Assembly (NCBI GenBank): GCA_946902985.2
Contig: OX336388.2
Span: 1,502,096,545-1,502,160,544, forward strand
Origin: Meconema thalassinum
Lineage: Eukaryota > Arthropoda > Insecta > Orthoptera > Tettigoniidae
Reading direction: 5' to 3'
DNA length: 64,000 nt
A program made the translations under genes and the position numbers. Each line of letters starts with the position of its first letter. Position 1 is the stretch's first letter. A model generated the notes under the pieces. That model made no database searches and was not told where the DNA came from. It was given only the letters and a program-made list of their open reading frames with translations. Below are positions 20,091 through 32,315 of the stretch, piece by piece.

Positions 20091-22200
20091 ATATTATACG
20101 TCAGAAAACTGTATCATAATGATGGTCATTATAGTAGTCTACTGTTTTTCGTTATGAGACAGTTTCTCCAGCCAATCAGAGCTCATTCATTGACCAATTA
20201 GGTAAGGATATCTTCGCGCATGCACTCAAAATCCAACATGTCGGACATAAATTACATGATTTGAAAATTCAAATTGGATATCGGATCAACCATTGCAGTT
20301 ACAATCCCAGACACATAGACAAAATCAGCACGAACCTTTACGATAACAAGAAAATACTATGACATATTCTACCCCTCCCTGGAATGGTACTTCTACGAAT
20401 CCGGTTTCCTGATGATCGGCTATTATTATTATTAGCTTAAACTTGCTTCTTTCTAGACCCTATTAGTCGTCTAGCGAAAGTCTGTCTTGTTCTCGGTCTC
20501 CCAAATACTCTATCGGTGACCTATTATTTTCTACCATCTAATACTCCTCGTAACTTAGTGCTTTTTATAGTTCGTTCGTTTCCTTGAAACAACGTCTTGA
20601 ATTTCATTCTCCCTTCTGATTATTCTGTCCTCTAATTCCTATCTTTCCAGAATACTATGCGGACCTTATTTTGTCCGACCCTGATCGGGTTCTTTTAACG
20701 TTGATAGAATGTTTGTTTCGCTGTTACGGTACTTCAAAACGTTACGATACACTTGGTCGTTTAAATAAACTGTTATTGAAGACCTATCACCTATTCTTTA
20801 AGTTCGCAGCCTACTTCGACTGTTATACTGAACTTTTCACTGTAAGACTATTATTGGCGGAACTAAATCCTGTATTAGGATTTTCCTAATTCTCCACACG
20901 GCGATACTTTGATGATACTTCTCGGCCACTCCTTACGGGTGCTCGCTGGTGATTGATACAGAATATCACGACCTCTCGAGGTCTAGTAAGTACTGCATTC
21001 GATGTGATGTAGCACAGTGACGCCCCCTCTGGCTGTTTGAAACTGCATGATTAGCCTGGCCCTGCCAGGGCTTTTATACAAATCGGCGACAAAAAGATAA
21101 ATTCTACGTCTTTTTCGGAACCAACTTTTGAAGTAATGGTCGCACATTATTTAAAATTATATCTCTGGAAAGCTCGTTTTCTAAACGTAAACTGACTTCT
21201 TTGCACATGAAAATCGATCGTGCAGTTCTGAGATATTAAATAAAATTTAGTCTTCAGCTGTGTGGGTGTTACAGTTGATTTTTAATTCCCCCCTCCTCGG
21301 GTCTCGGGAAACCCCCAATGACGTATGACCACGTCGGCACTTCTTTCCGGGGCCTTTATTATAACATCTTTCTCCACACAAAAATCTCTATTCCGAAATG
21401 ATTCACAATGCTGTATTTCTTTAGTTAATTTTATTCCTGCAAATGGGTTAAATCTAATTCTTCTACTTCTGGCACAGCTGCGCGGTTGCCATTTTACTGC
21501 AAGGTAAGGGCGATTTCCGAAACACGCTCTTCGTCACTCGCTTGGGAAAATTCCACTCGTTCTATTTATATTCGTGACTGGCTCCTTATCAATGCGTCAG
21601 GCATGATCTCATTTCCTGGCCACCTGGGCTTCAGTTTATACACAACGTTATGCTAGCCTTCTTGTATAAAATCTTTCTATGTTCCTCTGAAGACTGTATA
21701 TTTCCTTCCTTCCTTTTACAAAAATACATGGATTCGACCCCTTGAACCAATGGTACATGGGTTCAATATACAAGAAATGTATGAATCTACGTCCAGAAGT
21801 TAGCAACACAGCATCCTTCTATATAAATTACCGACATGGAAAGTGCACCGTCCATATGTTCGCGTAAATAAACTGGCGAATATGAGACAAGAAATAGCAC
21901 TGGACCTTAATATCCCCAACTCCAAATTTTACACAGCGAATTGCTTTCAAACCACTTCGTTGACAATATTAGTGAATGCTAGTGCTGGACGGCACTAGTC
22001 ATCATGCAGGCTGTAAACAATAGCATTGCCAAGCAAAGTAAATGGTCTCTGCTTTCGAAGTGCTTTGACCCACGCATGCACTCTGTTCAGTCAGCAAAGC
22101 CAGCGCACACTGTTCACTAACTGAAGTAACTGAATCCCACAGATATTAATGAATATTTATGTTTAAAAAATATATAAATATCATCGAACATAAACAGTCG
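20091..22200. other. No recognised gene or element
   Basis: An open frame at 20671-20889 and others have no recognisable motif. 20420-21700 has a promoter/LTR-like look, but no matching second copy was found here. Confidence 0.35.
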
Positions 22201-22327
22201 TATGCAACTCGCCTACTGTATAATGGCAGTCAAATTAAGACACTCGTACGGAAATTAAAAAACTCGCTACGCTCGTTTTATAAACGTACTCGTGTCTTAA
22301 TTATTGCCATTATAGGCTCATTGCATA
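22201..22327. mobile_element. Foldback (long-hairpin) MITE
   Basis: The ends TATGCAA and TTGCATA enclose imperfect inverted arms. The best-matched part is 22221-22250 (TAATGGCAGTCAAATTAAGA and following bases) against 22285-22312. The loop contains AACTCGCTACGCTCGTTT. Total 127 bp, no ORF. Confidence 0.65.
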
Positions 22328-22989
22328 ATGTACTATTATTTAGCTGATTAACATTAAAAGTAAAAGTTTAAAGTAAATTTATTTTTACCTGATTAAAGTC
22401 AAACTTTTTTTTGGCTCATCTATACTAATACAGTATAATAAAGCTGAAGAGTTTGTCTGTGTGTTTGTGTCTTTAAACGCGCTAATCTCTGGAACTACCA
22501 ATCGGATTCGAAAAATTATTTTTGTATATGATAGCCACATTTAAGAGGAATAGTTTAGGCTATGTTAAATTTCAGACAGACCACTTCATTCCCTGCGTTA
22601 GGCTTTGCACAAATCTACACCGTTTCACCGATCTAATAACTTGACGGACATATTGTCGCTAGGCGACAACGACTAACACTGTATCATGATAGTCAACACC
22701 GCACCATTGATGGACAGTTTGTCACTAGGTAACAATGATTTACTCTGTATCATGAGAGTCCGGTAGAATTTGCTAAAGGACACATGGGAAAACTGACCGA
22801 TTTACAATTAAGGATTTATTGGACTGTAGTATTCTCTTTGCTATCGTATCCACGGTTAATATTTCATTTGCGGGGCTTAGACATCGTGGTCATGTTGCCT
22901 CGTGTACATGGGTGTGTGTGTAGAATTTTTGTGATAACCTGCGTTTTTGTGATTGTTGCATTAGCATGTGTAAATATACGGTATAAAGC

Positions 22990-23530
22990 TCAATATTGGT
23001 TTGTCTGTCTGTTATTTATACAAATCTACACCGTTTCACCAATCTGAACCAAAATGTGTATACTTACCCTTTGTAACCCTACGAGTAACACTGTTTACAT
23101 GAAATTTCGAGCAGTCCAGTCCATTCCCTGCATTTAGGCCCTTTGGCACAAATCGACACCGTTTCACCGATCTGAACCAAAATGTGTATTCTTACCCTTT
23201 GGAAGCCTGCGAGTAACACTGTCTACATGCAATTTCGGACAGACCACTCCATTCCCTACATTTAGGCTCTTTGGCACAAATCTAAACCGTTTCACCGATC
23301 TGAACCAAATTTTACATACTTACCCTTTGGAACCCGACGAGTAACACTGTCTACGTGAAATTTCGGACAGACCATTCCATTCCCTGTATTTATGCCCTTT
23401 GGCACAAGTCTACATCGTTTCACCGATCTTAACCAAACTTAATGTACTTACACTTTGGAACCCTGCGGGTAATACTGTCCACTTGGTATTTTGGACAAAT
23501 CTCTCCATTCCCTACATTTAGAACAACAGA
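22990..23530 (+). repeat. 128-bp tandem array
   Basis: Four successive copies carry the landmark GTTTCACC at 23033, 23161, 23289 and 23417, exactly 128 bases apart. Each unit also has AACACTGTCTACATG-like and GGACAGACCATTCCATTCCC-like phrases. A diverged fifth unit lies upstream near 22622. Confidence 0.85.
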
Positions 23531-24300
23531 CAAAATGAACTTGAAAACTACGTTTTAAGGTCCTAGAACCATTCATGTCCGTATAGTGTAACTGTAAGAA
23601 TATTTTAATAAGTCAATTGTTGGCTGGCAATGCGAGCTGCATCACGTCACCCCAACCAGAATTGCGAAAATAGTTACAACTTGCGCTGCTTATAAATTGG
23701 AGTCACTGGGAGTAATTATTGTAATACGATTTCTTAGGTCCCTTAAAACAGTTATCATCATGAAAATAGTATGCCTCTGTATAAGTGCGAGAGTGTTGGT
23801 GCAGTACATAGAGGTTATCAGCTGCAATAAGCGTTGGTGCTTTCAAATTTACTTTCATTTATTTAGATCCTTATCCTTGAGCGGTATGTGGCGATAAATG
23901 ACACTATTGCTACTTCAGGAGCTCGAGACAACCAAAGTTTTCCAAAGTGCGCTGATTATTTTCCTATGGCACTATGTGACAAAAGACGACACTATTGATT
24001 TCTACTTTTCTAACAGCCAATGAGATATAGGCCCTAGGCAGTGTCTTTTATTTCACATACTCCTCTTTCTAATCATATTTTTCAATTCGTTTGTAAATTA
24101 CATGTGTCAGTACTGTAGTTAGTAAATAGCCTTTTCCCTATTCATTATTGTCAATATCATTACGGGAAAATGACCTGAATGTTACGTCCATTATACTGTA
24201 CTACTTATCACCACCACAACCACCACCACCACAAAAGTTATATTTTTAATATTTTTTTCTGTTAGTTTAAGTATTATGTGCCAGTTCTGTAGTAGTATTC
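23531..24300 (+). other. Unassigned interior of Helitron E
   Basis: No ORF of note and no recognised sub-repeat. It is flanked by the 128-bp array and by a Helitron-like TATATAAAAATGAGATGG start near 24314. Confidence 0.35.
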
Positions 24301-24508
24301 ATTATCATATTAATATATAAAAATGAGATGGTGTGTGTCTGTCTTTCTGTCTGTCTGTTACTCAATAACTCAAGAACCACTGGTCCGATTTAAATGAAAT
24401 TTTGCATGGATGTAGCTGATTTACCAGGTTTACATACAGGATACTTTTGATTTCGAAATTTTGCACTATTAAAAAATGGCGACTATTTTAGTGACGTCAT
24501 TAGACCCT

Positions 24509-24840
24509 TTGGTTTCAAAATTTCATATTTCCATTTCAAATAAAAAGAGAACGGTAGGAAATAACAAACTTTCGATGGCACATATGAGCTTTGAAATTTA
24601 ATTTCCTATCCGAAAGGTCCTTATCACTTTTCGTGTATCTCCAACAGTTAGCGAGTAAAGCCGACATTTGTGACGCCACTACACCCTTTGGTTTCAAAAT
24701 TTCATATTTCCTTTTCAAATAAAAAGAGAACGCTAGGAAATAGCAAACTTTTGATGGTATATATGAGCTTTAACATTTAATTTTCTATCCGAAAGGTCCT
24801 TATCACTTTTCGTATATCTCCAACCGTTAGCGAGTAAAAC
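24509..24840 (+). repeat. 179-bp tandem duplication
   Basis: GGTTTCAAAATTTCATATTT occurs at 24511 and 24690. The following text (AAGAGAACG, ATGAGCTTT, CCGAAAGGTCCTTATCAC, GTTAGCGAGTAAA) is repeated in the same order, giving two units of about 179 bp. Confidence 0.8.
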
Positions 24841-25599
24841 CAGAATCTGTGCAATAAAACACGGTCAACACCGGGCGGTGTAGTATATCTCTCTATATAT
24901 AAAAATGAAAATTTGTGTGTTTATCTCTGAATTTCTACGGAAATTTGAGATGTTTACACGTTTCAGACTGTTTTATGATGGATGCGCGCGAAAATAATTT
25001 TTTTGTTTGTCTGTTTGTTTGTTTGTTTGTCTGTGGACAAATTTGTTCCCTTATAACTCGAGAACGGCTGGGTGTATCAACGTAAAATTTGGTAGAGATA
25101 TCCATCAGAGGCACGACACCAATCATTGATGTAACTCTTCTCCGTACCTCTCATAAAAGGGGGCCTACCCCCTTAAAATACATGCTGAAATAGGCGTAGA
25201 AGGACGAGACAAAACTCATTTTCAGCCCCTCAATGTGAGAGACAAAACTCGGGTCCCCGAAAACCACATTTTAAGGACCGAAGACCAACCGTTTTTTAGA
25301 TATTCCCAGAAAACTAATTTAATTTAATAAACTGATGAACGAATGCAAGCCAGTAACCATGCCAACGGATTCTCAGAGGTCCCATCTATTGCTGTAAGAC
25401 GCAATGCAATTCCATTAATTACATTAGTGTGAAAGTTTGCAAACGGCTAGAAGGTTATCACGGAACCAAAGCCGTAAAATTCATCAATACGTTTAACGCG
25501 CTTAAGGGGATCAAGGGGTACGCTAGATTTTTTTAACGCGATTTACACCTGCGGGTGTGGTACGGCAGTTCTATTATATTCCTATCCCCATATTATTCA

Positions 25600-26385
25600 T
25601 TCATTCATTCATTCATTTCGTATAGGCCATCTATGGACCGCCTCATTCCAACCGTCTCCTACTGGCTTTGATGTTTGCCCTGTACGCCCGCATTCGTTCT
25701 CGGTGGACTTCCTTCCGTTCCTGGGTCCAAATCTTTCCCGTTTTCAGCTTCGGTTTTTCTTGGAAACCTTTACAAGCTTGAAGTTTCCCTTTGAGTGGGA
25801 CGCACTCCTGAATGTCTGTTGGTGTAATCCCCACTTCTTTCAGATCTTTATCCAGTTCAATGAACCAGGCCCATTTTGTTTTCCTCTCCTGAAAGTAAGT
25901 TATGTTGCGGTTGGTCAGTCTCGCTGGGCTCATTCGTTTCACATGCCCAACAAATGGTAACCTTCTCTTCCGGATGACGTTGCTTATCTTCTCCACATGA
26001 GTATATAGGTTATGGTTATGCCGTTTTCTGTATTCCCCATTATCTTTCATGGAAACCAATATCTTTCTCCAAATTTTTCTTTCTTTGGCCTCCAGTTTCT
26101 CGACCAAGCCTTTTTTGTTCATCGTGAGGCATTTAGAAGCATGCAAGACTTCCGGACGGATGACACTGCAGTAATGTTTTAGTTTTGCGTTGAAGGATAT
26201 TGACCTTTTGATATAGATGTCCTTAGTTAAATGGTAGGCCATTTCTATTTTGCTCAAGCGCGATGTGAATGCTTCTTTCTCTGATAATATCCCTTCCCTG
26301 ACCCGTCCTGAAAAGAAAAGTACATGGCCATTGGCTGAATAAAAAATAATTAAAAAAAATAGGAGTTATAATTTCTCCCTATATT
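25600..26385 (-). mobile_element. 5'-truncated LINE nested in Helitron D1
   Basis: Minus strand, with a (TGAA)n-type 3' tail seen on the plus strand as ATTCATTCATTC at 25599-25620. Helitron D1 is continuous on both sides when compared with the empty paralogue (reverse of about 34955-35010). Duplication CCCATATTAT / CCCTATATTAT is approximate. Right boundary uncertain by some tens of bases. Confidence 0.7.
25643..26308 (-). pseudogene. LINE reverse transcriptase, C-terminal fragment
   Basis: A long minus-strand frame continuing from about 26308 to 25643. It contains KLKHYCSVIRPEVLHASKCL, an EKLEAKERKIWRKIL stretch and IRKRRLPFVGHVKRM. These are features of the region after the RT palm in many arthropod non-LTR elements. 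The catalytic FADD part is missing by 5' truncation. Still open over about 220 codons, so a fairly young insertion. Confidence 0.75.
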
Positions 26386-26882
26386 ATATTATTATTAGTA
26401 TTATATTGTGGCGTACAACGACGAGACAAAGCCCCTCGGTGCCAGCAACAAAACTCGGGGGCCCTACAGGGTCCTCGAACACTACATTATAAGGCTCTAA
26501 ATCCAACAGTTTGTGAAATATTCCCAGAAAACTAATTTAATTTAATTTAACAAACTAATGAAGGAATGCAAATCGGTAACCATGAGAACATTATCTCATG
26601 GGGTGGCATACAACTTTCCATCTATTTCTGTAAGAAGCAATGACACTCCATTTATTACATTTCTGTGAAAGTTTGCAAATGGCTATAAGGTTATCACGGA
26701 ATTAACGTAGACCGTATAATTCATCAATGCAATTAAGTGGGTGAAGGGGTAACCTAGAATTTTTTCATGCAATTTTCACGTTCGACATATAGTACAGAAG
26801 GTCTATTATATCTCCAAACAGCAACATTATTTTCAAAAATTCCTGAATTGAACTAGCATTTTTTGCGGCTTTTAGGAATTTG

Positions 26883-27887
26883 AAATCTATTGGAATAAAG
26901 TACAGGGATAGGAGGGTGATATACAATCTATACAGAAACCAGACAGCAGTCATTCGAGCTGAAGGACATGATTGAGAAGCTGGTATTCAGAAAGGGGTAA
27001 GGCAAGGCTGCAACTTATCACCCATACTTTTCAATCTTTACATTGAACAAGCAATGAAGGAAATTGGAGAAAAATTTAAAGTGGGAGTGAAGATTCAAGG
27101 AGAAATAATTTCAACTCTGAGATTTGCTGATGACATCGTCATCTTGGCCGACAAGCCTGAGGATTTCAATGAGTTTTTGAATGGTATGGATTCCGTCTTA
27201 CGGAAGGAATTCATGATGAAAATTAATAAATGTAAAACAAAAATACTGGAATGCAGCCGAAATAAATCAGAAACCTCTATGGAGATCAAATTGGCAGGTG
27301 AAAAGCTGAAGGAAGTAGGAGACTTCTGTTACTTAGGAAGCAGAATAACCAGTGATGGACGAAGCAAAGAGGATATAAAAAGTAGGTTGGCTCAGGCAAG
27401 GAAAGCCTTTCTACAAAAAAGGAATCTGTTGACATCGAATATAGATTTAGGTATTAGGAAGTCATTTTTGAAAGCCTTTGTCTGGAGCGTAGCGCTCTTT
27501 GGAAGTGAAACTTGGACTATTGGTGCAGCAGAAAAGAGGAGAATTGAAGCATTTGAAATGTGGTGTTACAGGAGAATGATGAAGATCAGATGGGTAGATA
27601 GGGTTACAAACGAAGAGGTATTAAGGCGAGTGGGAGAGGAGAGATGTTTATGGCGACTGCTAATGAAGAGAAGAGATAGTTTGGTAGGACACATACTAAG
27701 ACACCCAGGAATAGCAAGCTTAGTTATGGAAGGAAGGGTCGAGGACAAGAACTGTAGGGGTAGACCAAGGTTAGAATATGTTAAACAGATAGCCTCGGAT
27801 GTAGGGTGTGGTAGCTATGTAGAGATGAAACGATTGGCTCAGGACAGGGAGGCATGGAGAGCTGCATCAAACCAGTCAAAAGACTGA
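26883..27887 (+). pseudogene. RTE-like LINE reverse transcriptase, palm to C-terminus
   Basis: In one frame from the truncation point: GVRQGCNLSPILFNLY (RT palm), LRFADDIVILADKPED with the catalytic FADD, FCYLGSRITSDGRSKEDIKS, the MWCYRRMMKIRW motif and a final GRPRLEY region. A single in-frame TGA at 26973-26975 interrupts it; the rest is open for 277 codons from the ATG at 27054. The endonuclease and RT N-terminus are gone. RTE-type is my best assignment. Copies occur at 4886-5200 and 52915-54980. Confidence 0.85.
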
Positions 27888-27907
27888 AGACTCAAACAAC
27901 AACAACA
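26883..27907 (+). mobile_element. 5'-truncated RTE-like LINE with perfect target duplication
   Basis: The 1,025-bp insert ends in (CAA)n and is flanked by AGGAATTTG at 26874-26882 and 27908-27916. The empty site is visible, reversed, in the paralogous Helitron near 34470, so both boundaries are well supported. Confidence 0.88.
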
Positions 27908-28805
27908 AGGAATTTGGGCAATTTGAGTCTAGAGAACCTGAATTTTCATGCACCACAAGCCTTTATAATTTATGAAAGGGGTCTTCCTGTGTATGGGCAC
28001 CTAGCACAACGTAGAGGGTCAGTTTTTATGTGACGTGTATTGCGTTTCGTCTACAAGACTTTCAATTGTATTTCACGTCAGGAAGTACACGTTAGGTGAA
28101 TTTAGTCTGAGAGCACATTTTAACTTTTTTTTTTTGTCGACATACGGGTTCATCATAAGGATGATTTTATTTGATACTGTGTGGTAGATATACCCATATT
28201 TGGATATCTGGGTAATATGTTGTAGACAATAGAATTGTCTGTCTGTCTTTCTGTGTATCTTTATGTACGCCTATACCTCGTGTTAGGATGCTTGGTGCAT
28301 CTTAAAATTAGGTATGGTAACCATGAGAGTCAATACACCAATCATATATAAAACTCTTCACCGTACGTTTCATACAGTAGAAGGGTGGATATAGAGAAAA
28401 ATTTCTCAATATATGCTAAAATATGCGAAATATAAAAATTATCCTACAAGGACGACCAAAGCATATGTTGCGCTTCTCAATGTGAGACAGATAATTCGGG
28501 AATCTATAAAGGGTCTCCGAAAACTACATTTTAAGGGCCTTAAATTAACAGTGTGTGTGATATTCCCAATAAACTAACTTCGTTCTGATAAACTTGATGG
28601 AATGACAAACCGCTAACCATTGAACAGTAGCTCAATTGATAATGTCTGGTGTTAACTACGAACACCGTTCGAAGAACGGGTACTTCTGCTAGTCATCCAT
28701 AAAACAGTCAAATCCACCGGGTGAAGCTGGGCACTACTGCTAGTTCAAGATAAAAGTAAAACTTTCTTTTAGCTGATTCAAGTTAAAGAGAAATAAATAA
28801 AGTCA

Positions 28806-29060
28806 AATATAAATGTGTAACGGGAAACAATGAGCACGCGCGGTGGCGGAGATTGGTACCACGACGTACTGTCAGCCAGCGCGCGGTGGCGGAGATTGGT
28901 ACCACGACGTACAGTCGGCCAACATAGTGTTGCCTCTCGATTGCTGGATATTTTTTGTGGGAGTGATTTTGGAAAAGGGACGGTAATGTGTAACAGGAAA
29001 CCGGGGAAGTGCGTGCTATTTGATTTGACAAATGAGCGTGCGCGGTGACGGAGAGATGGC
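28806..29060. mobile_element. S-family element, rearranged 5' part
   Basis: Shares TTGCTGGATATTTTTTGTGG and GGGAGTGATTTTGGAAAAGG with the S elements at 44452 and 53411, plus two copies, 42 bases apart, of GGTGGCGGAGATTGGTACCA. The matching S 3' end is at 32261-32315, so the two halves probably belong together around the family A insertion. Confidence 0.5.
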
Positions 29061-29087
29061 TGTGAGAAGGTGCCAACCCATTTTGCG

Positions 29088-29355
29088 TGAAGTGACGCCC
29101 CCTCTTTTCCTATAGCGCCCTAAATTTAACCAAAGGACCCAAAACTAATAGGTCATCGGCTTTTTAATATCTCGCGAACCAATAATGCTAGGGACTTATA
29201 TGAGGTGTCCTAGAACCTAGGAGTCGGGGTAACGCCCCCGTTTTTCTATCCCCCTCTTAATTTAACTAAAGGACCCAAAACTAAAGGGTCATCGGCTTTT
29301 TAATATTTCGCGAACCATTAATGCTAGGGATTTGTATGAGGTGTTGTAGGACTAG
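29088..29355. repeat. 136-bp tandem duplication
   Basis: GGTCATCGGCTTTTTAATAT occurs at 29151 and 29287. The preceding AAAGGACCCAAAACTAA and following CGCGAACCA...AATGCTAGGGA are duplicated as well. Confidence 0.8.
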
Positions 29356-29366
29356 GACCCCCTATT

Positions 29367-32108
29367 TAGCCTACTTTCGATTTTTGCAAAAAATGAAAGT
29401 AGACTTATGAGATCAACACAGGGCGAAAAAAGTGTGTCTGTCTGTGTGTGTGTATGTGTGTGTGTGAGTCTGTGTGTGTGTCTGTGTGTGTGTGTGTCTG
29501 TGTGTGTGTGAGTGTGTGTACTCTGAATGTCTGTCCCCCCCTATCAATTCAAACACGGTGAATGCGAATTGAACGAAATTTGGTACAAAGGTAGCACTAG
29601 CAAAGGACACCTCAGTGTCATATTTTATATCGCCGCCATCTTGACGGAAACGTAATGGCGGCCACACAAATATTCAAAGCTTAAATCAAATTACGACTAA
29701 CCTAATCATCCGATCTCTACCAAATTTTGCAACAACATACCTTTATGGGGGGAGCATCCTTTGACCAAACCAATAGGCCATAAGCGTAATAGTTTGCGGA
29801 TGGCGGCCATCTTTGTGTGAAAATCGATTCCCCCTATTAATTCGAACACGGTGCAACCGAATGGAACGAAATTTGGTACAGAGGTAGTACTAACAAAAGG
29901 CACCTCAGTGTCATGTTTTATATCGCCGCCATCTTGACGGAAACGTAATGGCGGCCACACAAATGTTCAAAGCTTAAATCAAATTACGACTAACCTAATC
30001 ATCCGATCTCTACCAAATTTTGCAACAACATACCTTTATAGGGGGAGCATCCTTTGACCAAACTAATAGGTCATCAGCGTAATAGTTTGCGGATGGGGGC
30101 CATCTTTGTGTGAAAATCGATTCCCCCTATTAATTCAAACACGGTGCAACCGAATGGAACGAAATTGGGTACAGAGGTAGTACTAACAAAAGGCACCTCA
30201 GTGTCATGTTTTATATCGCCGCCATCTTGACGGAAACGTAATGGCGGCCACACAAATGTTCAAAGCTTAAATCAAATTACGATTAACCTAATCATCCGAT
30301 CTCTACCAAATTTTGCAACAACATACCTTTTTAGAGGAAGCATCCTTTGACCAAATGACTAGGTCATTAGCCTAATAGTTTGCAGATGGCGGCCATCTTT
30401 GTGTGAAAATCAATTCCCCCTATTAATTCAAACACGGTGAAACTGAATGGAACGCAATTTGGTACAGAGGTAGCACTAGCAAAGGGCATCCCAGTGTCAT
30501 GTTTCATATCACCGCCATATTGACAGAAACGTAATGGCGGCCACACAAATGTTCAAAGTTTAAGTTAAATTTCGACTAACATAACCATCCGATCTCTACC
30601 AAACTTTGCAACAACATTCCTTTATGGAGGGAGCATGCTTTGACCAATCTAATAGGTTATTAGCCTAATAGTTTGCGGCAGGCGGCCATCTTTATGTCAA
30701 AATTGATTCCCCCTATTAATTCGAACACGGTGGAACAGAATGGAACGAAATTTGGTACAGAGGTAGCACTAGCAAAGGGCACCTCAATGTCATGTTTTAT
30801 ACCGCCGCCATCTTGACTGAAACGTAATGGCGGCCACACGAATGTTCAAAGCTTAAATCAAATTACGATTAACCTAATCATCCGATCTCTACCAAATTTT
30901 GCAACTACATACCTTTATGGAGGGAGCATCCTTTGACCAATCTAATAGGTCATTCGCCTAATAGTTTGCGGATGGCGGCCATCTTTGTGTAAAAATCGAT
31001 TCCCCCTATTAATTCAAACACGGTGAAACAGAATAGAACGAAATTTGGTACAGAGATAGCACTAGCAAAGGGCATCTCAGTGTCATGATTTATATCGCCG
31101 CCATATTGACAGAAACGTAATGGCGGCCACACAAATGTTTAAAGCTTAAATCAAATTACGACTAACATAACCATCCGATCTCTACCAAACTTTGCAACAA
31201 TATACCTTTATGGAGGGAGCATCCTGTGACCAATCTAATAGGCCATTAGCCTAATAGTTTGCGGATGGCGGCCATCTTTATGTCAAAATTGATTCCCCCT
31301 ATTAATTCGAACACGGTGGAACCGAATGAACGAAATTTGGTACAGAGGTAGCACTAGCAAAGGGCACCTCAGTGTCATGTTTTATATCGCCGCCATCTTG
31401 ACGGAAACGTAATGGCGGCCACACAAATGTTCAAAGCTTAAATCAAATTACGATTCGCCTAATCATCCGATCTCTAGCAAATTTAGCAACAACATACCTT
31501 TATGGAGGGAGCATCCTTTGACCAAACTAATAGGTCATCAGCCTGATATTTTGCGGATGGCGGCCATCTTTGTGTGAAAATCGATTCCCCTTATCAATTC
31601 GAACACGGTGAAACCGAATGGAACGACATTTGGTACAGAGGTAGCACTAGCAAAGGGCACCTCAGTGTCATGTTTTATATCACCGCTATCTTGACGGAAA
31701 CGTAATCGTGGCCACCCAAATGTTAAAAGCTAAAATGTAATTACGACCAACCTAATAATCTAGTCTCTACCAAATTTTGCAACACCATATCTTTATGTGG
31801 GAAACATATTCAGACCAAACTGCAAGAACATCAGCCCAATAGTTTGCAGATGGTGGCCAAGTATGTGTGCAAATCGATTCCCCCTATCAATTCAAACACG
31901 GTGAAACCGAATTGAACGAAATTTGGTACAGAGGTAGCACTAGCAAGGGGCACCTCATATTCATGTTTAATATCCCTATAGCACGTTGTATTTCAACAAG
32001 CTACTACAACCAACATTCGATCATACTCCTTGAAAAGGACAAAGAGTTATAACAATACCCATGCATTTAGGAGAAAGTAGGCTATATGTTCTTTACTGAA
32101 CATCTTGT
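29367..32108 (+). mobile_element. Family A rolling-circle-like element, expanded tandem core
   Basis: Starts with TAGCCTACTTTCG and the hairpin CTACTTTC...GAAAGTAG, followed by a (GT)n tract at 29437-29520. About eight 293-bp units follow, then the end GAAAGTAGGCTATATG, the stem-loop GTTCTTTACTGAAC and ATCTTGTT. At 2.74 kb it is the longest copy because of the tandem units. The frames in it are repeats of one spurious frame. Helentron-like by architecture (inference). Confidence 0.65.
29560..31990 (+). repeat. 293-bp tandem array, about eight units
   Basis: The landmark GATGGCGGCCATCTT recurs (with small changes) with TGG at 29801, 30094, 30387, 30680, 30973, 31266, 31558 and 31851: spacing 293, once 292. 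Units carry CGAACACGGTG, AATTTGGTACAGAGGTAG and CGTAATGGCGGCCACAC. Near-constant spacing indicates recent amplification with few indels. Confidence 0.92.
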
Positions 32109-32260
32109 TTTTCATGATTTTGTGATTTTCAGAGATGAGTAATCCAGAGCAGAATATTTGCGAAATTATTGACAAAAGAAACGTGAGAAAAAAAATGAAA
32201 AATGCAAGAGTACAGCCGAAAAAAATTGACTTCACATATATTTCATCTCAATTTCATAGT

Positions 32261-32315
32261 AGGATAACATGTCAGATGTTACACATCATATGCGACTACT
32301 GTTAGGCTCATATTT
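32261..32315 (+). mobile_element. S-family 3' end
   Basis: Contains ATGTCAGATGTTACACATCA and TGCGACTACTGTTAGG, the same 3' end as the S elements ending near 45575 and 54645. Probably the far half of the S element begun at 28806. Confidence 0.6.

Larger units (their letters stand above)
24888..28692 (+). mobile_element. Non-autonomous Helitron D1 with two LINE insertions
   Basis: The 5' end is TCTCTCTATATATAAAAATG after an A. The 3' end is CTAG at 28689-28692 before a T, with a strong hairpin (CCGTTC-GAA-GAACGG) eleven bases upstream, a textbook Helitron 3' end. The same 5' end recurs, reversed, at 38562 and 41062, and the same 3' end at 34135. Removing the LINEs at about 25600-26385 and 26883-27907 leaves about 2 kb with no ORF. 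The paralogue at 34135-35701 lacks both insertions. Confidence 0.8.
22419..28743 (+). mobile_element. Non-autonomous Helitron E, containing nested elements
   Basis: The 5' end TCTATACTAATAC follows an A (22418). The 3' end is CTAG at 28740-28743 before a T, preceded by a hairpin of the type CCGG-GTGAAG-CTGG. This fits Helitron insertion between A and T. The surrounding AT-rich repeat continues on both sides. It contains a 128-bp tandem array, a second rolling-circle-type 5' region near 24300, and Helitron D1. Whether the 3' end at 28743 belongs to the 5' end at 22419 or to one near 24300 cannot be settled by reading. Confidence 0.6.

Noticed and set aside
20420..21120. Possible solo LTR
   Set aside because: No TG...CA ends with flanking duplication and no second copy found in the window.
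29760..32000. CRISPR-like regular repeat array
   Set aside because: Whole 293-bp units are similar throughout, with no unique spacers; this is a eukaryotic tandem repeat within a transposon.
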